From positions 362,961-426,960 of IMG/VR virus record IMGVR_UViG_3300028920_000001: a stretch of 64,000 nucleotides of DNA; one strand, 5' to 3'. A program made the position numbers and the translations under genes. How positions within the stretch are numbered: position 1 is the first letter of the stretch; every line of letters begins with the position of its first letter. Positions 58,901 to 64,000 of the stretch are shown here, in pieces. This DNA comes from a virus. Below the pieces are notes generated by a model that saw nothing but the letters and a program-made list of their open reading frames with translations, was not told the DNA's origin and did not search any database.

Positions 58901-58927
58901 AGTTTGGAACTGATTATTTTAAATTAA
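52934..58927 (+). CDS. Giant adhesion protein: LamG-like domains and 15 helical repeats
   Basis: A 1997 aa protein with a very strong GAGGAGGT ribosome site. It carries four blocks of the His/Asn-Asp helical repeat: three units at about 95-222, three at 513-639, six at 1406-1665 and three at 1729-1852. Between them are a VNG-type beta module like those in the sheath (about 235-315), a flagellin-hook-like module ending in KLGFSAG (about 865-960), and several LamG/concanavalin-like beta domains with the pattern H-x-Y-x-L-V-R-D...DLFIDG (about 690-760, 1040-1160, 1190-1310 and 1855-1997). LamG folds often bind glycans, so receptor contact is plausible. The final LamG-like domain ends abruptly at LELIILN. 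Confidence 0.75.
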   Translation: MVTFMGLNSVIDRTLFTKHGPIVKKPLSLLMGTDLQILSRNEVRIPTGNFNSSAVNKLIEITGSAGLRNDGAFYIAEVISSTRLRLRDTDFDTVDTIATEADIVALVNDIRINYENHRTQVTVVNSVIEGIHGTNDTTNIITAPVATDLTSAITLINDIKVQFSAHIIMISGTPPVHNDVDTENEIFSTDAVDLGSAIRLANEIRRKYEDHRQNKFIHQNSDLINTISQSNIIPTIGTYPSPLTGPFTWLYKDPLLGKVANTPYDVDVLVNGSPAIVDAVFGSLGAIVLQNKPAGSDTVNVDYNYLCNPPSRYLRTNYPGYVTNQAQNRGFSGLPEHRYRARSHLIDPRIVDLDRDPEFIADIQPFRIGWKYKGYERRYSAVTNDPTTLLTNVPTNRTAFPVLFKQVSEVTISYDPVTLPQNAVDPWTLHGEGVFSLAPGGNILTIADENEQAGTDSKPPFFSHEVDIKSDSIINAAFRARVIDDDSLVLDRVFSGVAFGVSDGLKTILVGFLITDASNLSSSIALANDIKAKYENHRIDARAHNPIDEINAIGVVDATDLTSLIILINEIKSEFNSHIALGSGVGSVHQLLDSVNVVTSSNAVDLNTAITLVNELRDKFNSHREEINVHFENDILNEVKQVKQVGILTNDGFPENINSWVSYAVDWTEFVSYRIFRDVDGNVELYLSGSIDPIISVDAVDLQSLSNIDASFAKIQQTFFGSIGRESTSVSQWQFIRVNIVPTLAVLSEDNKSVNYDATVLPELDTTAPWITVGQGGSDRIISGPQLNVDSVASASDGDVQELGQASGAYIGYIRLEPILSRDTTVSIEFQTEIDYYTFGINNKACGVYLEDGNLSVQLAFLQFDPIPATITGVISEPFSIIAGDNIVLQLGDTARQEIIFTSFLNTAAGIASFINTVLGFTFASVVGGKIQFTSAEVGSDSSINLISGNALLKLGFSAGLYSGADSNPEPRVSWFGADFPNQDNPVWQASGYQSASMFGRTMRITDTSITDYLAYIQSNDLITGDVLDPNSDWKLDFRLNVLSFSAGNVVPASGPYLNLYPAGALVSIDEGLSGKNIEIHLAVDVSGNSFLNLLSYDISTTSLDVISQYAFNWNDGNPHSFNVYTSKNADQILVYADSVALSPYVGPSPTYSSLNPGFAGPSISFGSGSEPVTGVDLKTSRSVVDWESVAIFRDSKINNPDAPNNRYVGIYRGGDASLLSSYYLYQIDWSVPHIYRLVRDPITSVDLFIDGSSIPSISTPYDILSLPPFDSTFFRQISSNNSIVGFGAFNPQEISRSRWSFVRYSIGKLTLTDRLIPPHHLTNQANVIASPDHVYTQKYHSHYGFKVYSGGTPLDDFMADEEVASFTELGENTPPVPMTQDLESRGGLVKTATSVGSIPSVDFVNTDGFISHLENDTYNTVTSLSSLEILVNLVNDIKIQYEAHRATESPFHFVADAVNIVTAADATDLATAITLLVDLRAVVNAHRIEGGVHIANDLVNVITASTPIDLESAVILANDIKTQYEAHRDLATSHYPSVDEINIVTAPSCDALTDALTLANELREKYLLHVVHRSVHLANDTVNVVLPAAATDQITAEELANAFKGEFNDHRIEVIDTQKVHTMDDTVNIITATDAGDCSTLALLLHDAKLNYNAHLIEPGVHGATVFIRIDPPSRVLYEGMKFWEFSNEGEEAIVSSFTDDSCLLPEGIEQFYTEYHSLFYDGEVLPEDADEQAVWLLANDLKAQINAHYSQIGVHPIDDIWNPITSPDATDLASAIILLNEMQGDYNAHLIQIGVHVVNDTENTSISPPAADIGTALALVNELKYRYELHRISTVYHLISDIINIVTVENAPPVADLGWQLLADNPSFVSTNIASGALRYGTTGLTKTAYIKETGLPSHPSLDFEITVRMRLNLFACGSNIDTGIYFGFVSPIGPGIAAGLGFDSVSSIPYVKIQDVNSNTPLYRVPFEWHDGQFHTYKLIKNTLTDSLELIILN
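53218..53610 (+). repeat. His/Asn-Asp helical repeats, block 1 of the 1997 aa protein
   Basis: Three units. The clearest reads NDTTNIITAPVATDL followed by a helix with LINDIKVQF and a closing His. The next His-x2-D starts the following unit. Confidence 0.7.
54472..54850 (+). repeat. His/Asn-Asp helical repeats, block 2 of the 1997 aa protein
   Basis: Three units with helices LANDIKAKYENH, LINEIKSEFNSH and LVNELRDKFNSH, showing the conserved L-x-N-(D/E)-(I/L)-(K/R) core and closing His. Confidence 0.7.
57152..57935 (+). repeat. His/Asn-Asp helical repeats, block 3 of the 1997 aa protein
   Basis: Six consecutive units, the longest run in the window. Each starts near H-x3-D and ends with a helix closing in x-A-H or x-D-H. 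The spacing between equivalent His residues is about 40-44. Confidence 0.75.
58111..58495 (+). repeat. His/Asn-Asp helical repeats, block 4 of the 1997 aa protein
   Basis: Three units (LANDLKAQINAH, LLNEMQGDYNAH, LVNELKYRYELH) just before the last, truncated-looking LamG-like domain. Confidence 0.7.
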
Positions 58928-58964
58928 TATCTTTGTGGCCTCCTTATTGCTAATTTGATTTAGC

Positions 58965-61900
58965 ATGGCTGCCACAGCTCTAATTAGATTTGTTCAAGGT
59001 GCTCCGGGTCCGAACGGTGAAGCTCTCATCGGTTCAACAGGCACTACGGTCACCGTAGAAAATTCGGATAACACCGACGTTGCTGAATGGCTGATCGAAC
59101 TTCTTTATGTTGAGCCTAATAGTACTCTAGGTCCTATTGTTCCTGGTACTCCTGTTATTTTAGGACAGGCAATTAATGATACTCCATCTGCGAATTTCGA
59201 TCCGGATGTTTCTGGATCTTATCGAGTCCGATTAACAGTATGGGATTCTGTAGGCACACCTGACGTAGATATTAGAGTATTTGCAGTTCCCCTTCCAAAT
59301 AGGGGAATTATACTTCCTCCATACCAGAAACTTCCTGATCCATTACCACTCCCGGGAAGTGGGGGATCGGGAGAGAAACCGGAGGAAATGAATTTTGATG
59401 GCCAGCCATATGGTTGGTGCGGCGATAATCTTCATCAATTGATGAATCAGACACTCATCAGTGTTGATGGGTTAGTAACATTCACTGCTCCTACTAGTGG
59501 AGCCCCACCAGGTGGGGATGATAATAAAATTGCCTATGCTTCCAGCGGTGATCTTGCTTACAGCAGTTTTTCCACCAATGGATCTAATGAAGCATACTGG
59601 CTAAATAGTGTTTCTGCACCTACGTTATATCAAAAAGATGACACTACTACAACTGGAACTCAGGTAGACTCTCTTACCATCCATGCACAAAATGCTACTG
59701 GATCTGGAACCACTGGTGGAGATTTAATACTTCAATCTGGATCTGGCACAACAAATGATGGTGCTGTCATCATTAATGTAGGAGCTACACAAGTATTTAA
59801 AGTTAATAATTCAACAGGATCTCCTTCTGCTGGATATATATTAATTTGGAATGTTGGTGGTTATGTGCAGTGGGTAGCTGCATCCGGCATTTCACTTACT
59901 CCACCTACTAGTGGAGCCCCACCAGGTGGGGATGACAATAAAATTGCCTATGCTTCCAGTGGTGATCTTGCTTACAGTGAATTTTCAACGAATGGAACGA
60001 ATGAAGCGTACTGGTTAAGTACTACTACTTCACCTACCATTTATCAAAAAGATGATGTTACCGCTAGTATTACCGGTGATTCTCTTACCATCCATGCACA
60101 GAATGCTACCGGTTCTACTACAATTGGTGGTGACTTAATTCTTCGATCCGGATCTGGTACTAGCGATGATGGTGCTGTCATTTTTCAAAGCGGAACTGGT
60201 CCGCAGGAAATAGCACGATTTGATGATAATGGGAGTCAGCGTTTATATTTCCCATGGACATATGGGGAAAGTCCTAAAATCGTAGCTGGGGATGCTGGTT
60301 CTGGTAATGCTGCGGCTCAATTCTATATTCAGTCCGGTGATGGTAGTAGTGGTACTATAGGGTATAGTGGTGGACAATTAAATATTTGGTCCGGCGCTGG
60401 TGGTGATGGTAGCTCAGGATCTGGTGGTTCTGGTGGAAATATTATCTTACGTGGTGGATCAGCTGGAACGGGTACACCTGCAGGAATTGATGGTACTGTT
60501 CAATTCAGAAGTGCTTCTATTAAGATTGCTGAATTTGATGCTCTTAATACTAAGGTTAGATTAGTATTTGACTCAGCTACTAATCGTCCAGCTGTTATTA
60601 CTGTTGAAGATAGAACTACAGCTCCTTCATTAACTCTTCAGGGAGGGACTTCAACTACTTCTGCTGCCATAGGTGGCGATGTATATGTTATCGGGGGACA
60701 AGGCGGAGCTACCGCTGCATCTGGTGGTGATGTTTATCTTAAAGGTGGTTCAGCTGGATCTAGTCCGCCTAGATATGGTGATGTTGTTGTTCAATTTGAC
60801 TATAATGCTATAACTTTTACTAGAGTATCTAATAGTGAAACGGGCGTTGAGTTTAATGCTCTTAAAGATGCAACTATAAAGATTATTGATGGTGCTTCTC
60901 CTCATGATTTAGTCATTCAAGGCCAGGACACTATTGCTACTGGTGGTGACTTAATACTTCGCTCTGGTTCAGGTACGACGGATGACGGTGCTGTCATTAT
61001 TCAAAGTGGAACTGGATCTACTGAGATTGCTCGATTTGATGATAATGGAAGTCACAGATTACTCTTCCCCTGGAAGTACGCTGAGTCGGCTATACTAAAA
61101 ATAGGAGATGCAGATCCTGGTGAGCCCTCCATGGTGTTTGCTATTGAGGGCTCAACACCTGGAACTGTTACATCGACTGGCAGACCTGGTGGTCAAATCA
61201 TCATTAGATCCGGTGATGGCGGTGATAGTAGTGGAGGAAATTCTGGTGGTGCCGGTGGGCTTTTGCGTTTATTGGCAGGCGGTGGTGGGAGTGGTACTCC
61301 AGCTGGTGCTAATGGATCTATAGAATTTGGTGCTGGCGATTCAACATTTGTATATCTGAATGACGTTGGCCCGAATGGCAGCCGTCAGATGCTTTTTAAA
61401 TCAGATGCTCCAGGCGCCATTGTTATGCAACAGGGTACTGGCGCTGTTGATGGCTATCCAATTTATGTTATTGCAGGGTCCGCTGCTGCTGGGACCAGTA
61501 ATGCTGGTGGTGCTTTATACTTACAAAGTGGCAATAGTGGTAGCAGTGGTGGTGCTGGTGGTAATCTTAATTTAATTAGTGGAACTGGTGTAGCTAGCGA
61601 TGGATTTGTTGATATATTTATTGGTGGTACTGCAGCTACTGATAAAGCAGCACGTTTCGGGAGTGCTACTGCATCTACATGGGATGGTGCTTCTGATGGT
61701 TGGTATTTAGCCTACGATTCATCTGAATATGCAGAATGGAGAACACTACCTGCTGGTGCGAGTTTAACTCCACCTACTAGTGGAGCCCCACCAGGTGGGG
61801 ATGACAATAAAATCGTTTATGCCTCGAGTGGCAATTTAGCCTATGGTGAATTTTCAACTAACGGCACGAATGAAGCATACTGGCTAAATACTACTACTTC

Positions 61901-64000
61901 ACCTACGTTATATCAAAAAGATGACACTACTACAACTGGAACTCAGGTAGACTCTCTTACCATCCATGCACAAAATGCCACGGGGTCGACCACAACTGGC
62001 GGTGACTTAATACTTCGCTCTGGCTCTGGCACTAGTGATGATGGTGCTGTCGTTATTCAAACTGGAACGGGCTCAGCTGAGCTCGTTCGATTTGATGATA
62101 ATGGTAGCAAACAAATGATATTCCCCGATGGGGGTGCTGAATCTCGCATCACAGTTGAGAGTGCTGCGGGTGCTTCCATTCCTTTCTATATTTCTGGTCA
62201 ACCCGGTAACACTGTCGGTGGTCTTCTTTCTCTTTATGGTGGTTCAGGTACAACTGGTGGATCGCTATCTTTGTCAGGCGGTTCAGGTACTTCTGGTAGT
62301 GGTGGTTCTGTTCTGCTAGCTGCAGGGACTAGTGCTTCAGGGACCGCTGGTGCTGATGTTACTATTAGATCCGGGAATGGCTCTGTTAGTGATGGTGCTA
62401 TTATTCTTCAAACTGGCACTGGTTCAGCTGAGATTGCGCGATTTGACGACAGTGGAACTAGTCCACGTTTAGTATTCGATAATACTGCTTCTGTTGTTCA
62501 GTTCGGCCCTGATGCAAACGTGGCGACAGAAGGTCATGTGCGTTTTGGATCAGATGGTGCGTTGCTTTCCAGAGACGGCTCTACCGACTACGCAATGTTA
62601 GACGCCAGTGGCGATTTGCTCGTAGTTGGAACAGGCAACAGCTCTGGTGGTAGCACGTTTGCAACTACACAGCTTGCCGCAGACGATGAAATTACGCTTT
62701 ACACAAATAATTCTGAGAGTAGTATCAACTTATACGGTGTGGCTGATGGGCTGATTTACTTGGGCATTCAAAGTGGCTCACTAATGGTGTTTAAGTCCAC
62801 TGGTATCGAGCTTGGAGGCTCAGGCAATGTTACTCCATTACAGTGGGTATATAATCATGGCGATGTTACTATTGAACAATTAACATATGATACCGGATCT
62901 GGTACTCAGAATGCTTATGATTTTTATGTTAAAGCTCAAAATCTTGGTGGCAGTATAAATGGTACAGGTGGCACACTTTTCCTTTATGCTGGTGACTCTA
63001 ATGATAGTGGTGCGGTTGCCAGAAATGGTGGTGATGTTGTCTTACGTGGTGGAGCTAAATCCAATGCCGGTAATGACGGTGCTATCATATTCCAAACTGA
63101 GGGAGTGTCAGCAACTGAATTAGCTCGATTTGATAATTTAGGTAGTCCACGCTTGTTGTGGAATGGTGATGCATGTTATCAAGTTCCAAGTAATGATGCT
63201 CATATTTTTGAAGATGATAGTGAAATTCTTAGAATTGATGCACAGGGTGGTAGTGGATCTGTTTTATATAATCGTATTCTATTTTCTAATGTTACAAATG
63301 AATCATGGATTGAAGTTGCAGCAGCATCGAGTGGAGTTGGAAAAGACTTTCGTATAATTGGTAGTGATGCTGGTGGTACAGGAGCTTATGCTGGTGGTCA
63401 CTTTAGATTTTTAGCGGGTGATGGTGCTGACGGAACTACACAAGGAGGTGATGGAGGTAATATTTATTATTCTACTGGAGCTGGTGGAAGTGGGACTACT
63501 CCTGGCGATTATGGAGAACATATATTTCAAACTAATGGTCAAAGTTTCCTTAAAATTTTATGGGATTCAACATTAAGTTCTTCAGTTATTGAATTTTATA
63601 GCCATGCTGAAAATGCCATTAGAGTTGAAGATACTAGTACTGCTGGTACTGCATATTCTCTTGACATATATGCAGCCAATAATTCAAGTACTGGTACTGG
63701 TGGCACCCTCAAGCTCCATGGCGGCGTCGGTGGTACTCCGGGCACAAATGATGGTGTTGTTGAAATTTATAATGGATCCACCTTAATTACTACATTTGAT
63801 AATGGTGGTAGTCCACGTATGCTTTTCCCATCGGGTCAAGATGGAGAAATTGCATCCAACCAAGACATAATTCTACAAGTTGGTGATGATGAAGCTGTAC
63901 TAATTAAAGATCAGAATGGTACAAATGTATCCATTGATGGGATTGGTGGCACTGGATCATCAGGAAATCCAAGAATCACTATTGGTGATGGGGGTCAAAC
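58965..64000 (+). CDS. Giant repetitive tail fibre, 3' end beyond the window
   Basis: An open frame of at least 1678 codons from the ATG at 58965 with no stop to the window edge, read codon by codon. An in-frame TGA at 58956 shows the start cannot be further upstream. Residues about 1-120 form an Ig-like beta domain, then a Pro/Gly linker (PLPLPGSGGSG) and a GWCGDNLHQL motif. The rest is Gly/Ser/Thr-rich beta repeat: a long module beginning PPTSGAPPGGDD occurs three times, and a shorter unit (GGDLILRSGSG...DDGAVIIQ...GTG...EIARFDDNG) many times. This pattern is usual for trimeric beta-helical phage fibres. A C-terminal chaperone or receptor-binding head may follow outside the window. No clear ribosome site is seen before the ATG. 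Confidence 0.85.
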   Translation, partial: MAATALIRFVQGAPGPNGEALIGSTGTTVTVENSDNTDVAEWLIELLYVEPNSTLGPIVPGTPVILGQAINDTPSANFDPDVSGSYRVRLTVWDSVGTPDVDIRVFAVPLPNRGIILPPYQKLPDPLPLPGSGGSGEKPEEMNFDGQPYGWCGDNLHQLMNQTLISVDGLVTFTAPTSGAPPGGDDNKIAYASSGDLAYSSFSTNGSNEAYWLNSVSAPTLYQKDDTTTTGTQVDSLTIHAQNATGSGTTGGDLILQSGSGTTNDGAVIINVGATQVFKVNNSTGSPSAGYILIWNVGGYVQWVAASGISLTPPTSGAPPGGDDNKIAYASSGDLAYSEFSTNGTNEAYWLSTTTSPTIYQKDDVTASITGDSLTIHAQNATGSTTIGGDLILRSGSGTSDDGAVIFQSGTGPQEIARFDDNGSQRLYFPWTYGESPKIVAGDAGSGNAAAQFYIQSGDGSSGTIGYSGGQLNIWSGAGGDGSSGSGGSGGNIILRGGSAGTGTPAGIDGTVQFRSASIKIAEFDALNTKVRLVFDSATNRPAVITVEDRTTAPSLTLQGGTSTTSAAIGGDVYVIGGQGGATAASGGDVYLKGGSAGSSPPRYGDVVVQFDYNAITFTRVSNSETGVEFNALKDATIKIIDGASPHDLVIQGQDTIATGGDLILRSGSGTTDDGAVIIQSGTGSTEIARFDDNGSHRLLFPWKYAESAILKIGDADPGEPSMVFAIEGSTPGTVTSTGRPGGQIIIRSGDGGDSSGGNSGGAGGLLRLLAGGGGSGTPAGANGSIEFGAGDSTFVYLNDVGPNGSRQMLFKSDAPGAIVMQQGTGAVDGYPIYVIAGSAAAGTSNAGGALYLQSGNSGSSGGAGGNLNLISGTGVASDGFVDIFIGGTAATDKAARFGSATASTWDGASDGWYLAYDSSEYAEWRTLPAGASLTPPTSGAPPGGDDNKIVYASSGNLAYGEFSTNGTNEAYWLNTTTSPTLYQKDDTTTTGTQVDSLTIHAQNATGSTTTGGDLILRSGSGTSDDGAVVIQTGTGSAELVRFDDNGSKQMIFPDGGAESRITVESAAGASIPFYISGQPGNTVGGLLSLYGGSGTTGGSLSLSGGSGTSGSGGSVLLAAGTSASGTAGADVTIRSGNGSVSDGAIILQTGTGSAEIARFDDSGTSPRLVFDNTASVVQFGPDANVATEGHVRFGSDGALLSRDGSTDYAMLDASGDLLVVGTGNSSGGSTFATTQLAADDEITLYTNNSESSINLYGVADGLIYLGIQSGSLMVFKSTGIELGGSGNVTPLQWVYNHGDVTIEQLTYDTGSGTQNAYDFYVKAQNLGGSINGTGGTLFLYAGDSNDSGAVARNGGDVVLRGGAKSNAGNDGAIIFQTEGVSATELARFDNLGSPRLLWNGDACYQVPSNDAHIFEDDSEILRIDAQGGSGSVLYNRILFSNVTNESWIEVAAASSGVGKDFRIIGSDAGGTGAYAGGHFRFLAGDGADGTTQGGDGGNIYYSTGAGGSGTTPGDYGEHIFQTNGQSFLKILWDSTLSSSVIEFYSHAENAIRVEDTSTAGTAYSLDIYAANNSSTGTGGTLKLHGGVGGTPGTNDGVVEIYNGSTLITTFDNGGSPRMLFPSGQDGEIASNQDIILQVGDDEAVLIKDQNGTNVSIDGIGGTGSSGNPRITIGDGGQ
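59490..59696 (+). repeat. Fibre long direct repeat, copy 1
   Basis: A 207-bp module in frame with the fibre gene. A 79-bp stretch (59617-59695) is identical to copy 3 at 61900-61978, nearly 2.3 kb away. Confidence 0.8.
59904..60107 (+). repeat. Fibre long direct repeat, copy 2
   Basis: A 204-bp copy, in the same frame, 414 bp after copy 1. The first 80 bases or so are almost identical to copy 1; the second half has diverged and is one codon shorter. Confidence 0.8.
61773..61979 (+). repeat. Fibre long direct repeat, copy 3
   Basis: A 207-bp copy, 1869 bp (623 codons) after copy 2, in frame. The second half matches copy 1 exactly for 79 bp, while the middle part resembles copy 2, as expected if copies exchange sequence. 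Confidence 0.8.

Noticed and set aside
4772-58964. tRNA genes in the intergenic gaps
   Set aside because: All gaps are under 90 bases and none contains a cloverleaf or T-loop pattern.
61108-63786. Val/Leu-rich short open frames in the last 3 kb
   Set aside because: They are shifted readings of the Gly/Ser/Thr-rich fibre repeat, whose own frame is open from 58965 to the window end.

Overview
The window is part of the virion-structure region of a large contractile-tailed (myovirus-type) bacteriophage. It holds 38 genes that I can support, all tightly packed, most touching or overlapping by 1 to 20 bases. There are no rRNA or tRNA genes, no insertion sequences and no CRISPR array. The proteins are unusually large (sheath 1571 aa, tape measure 1270 aa, hub 1411 aa, two giants of 1912 and 1997 aa, and a fibre of at least 1678 aa), which points to a big-genome ('jumbo' class) phage. 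The base composition is moderately AT-rich. Nothing in the sequence identifies the host.

Layout. Positions 56-4771 encode the tail sheath. Positions 4835-9636 are a minus-strand six-gene operon that is a tandem duplication of one three-gene cassette: a winged-helix/coiled-coil protein, a C-terminal J-domain (DnaJ-like) protein and a small winged-helix protein. A short divergent plus-strand operon of unknown genes follows (9671-10799), then two minus-strand genes (a collagen-like protein and an unknown), a AAA+ ATPase (11835-13382), two small unknown genes, and a minus-strand fusion of two HNH nuclease domains to a Mom-like GNAT domain (14226-15779). Sheath and tube genes normally sit together, so 4.8-15.8 kb looks like an accessory insertion zone.

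From 15847 the tail module resumes and is almost entirely plus strand: tail tube, terminator hairpin, two probable tail-assembly proteins, tape measure, two paralogous hub-adaptor proteins (the second carrying a lytic transglycosylase domain), the central hub, the puncturing spike, a free HNH endonuclease wedged between structural genes, a small threefold-repeat protein, and the wedge genes (1912 aa protein, 51 aa protein, 821 aa, 235 aa, gp25-like, baseplate-J-like and tail-protein-I-like). From 48911 to the window end come fibre and adhesion proteins: a collagen-like fibre, an 810 aa protein, a 1997 aa LamG/helical-repeat protein and a giant repetitive fibre that runs off the right edge.

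How it fits together. Sheath, tube and tape measure build the tail; adaptor, hub and spike form its tip; the wedge genes form the baseplate ring; the last four genes supply the receptor-binding apparatus. Several virion proteins are mosaics drawn from a shared set of modules. A helical repeat of about 40 residues with conserved His and Asn-Asp occurs in the sheath, the 810 aa protein and the 1997 aa protein; a flagellin-hook-like beta module is shared by the sheath and the 1997 aa protein. The main candidates for undescribed biology are the duplicated J-domain cassette, the HNH-HNH-Mom fusion and this shared repeat. All function calls come from reading translated sequence by eye; no database search was run.
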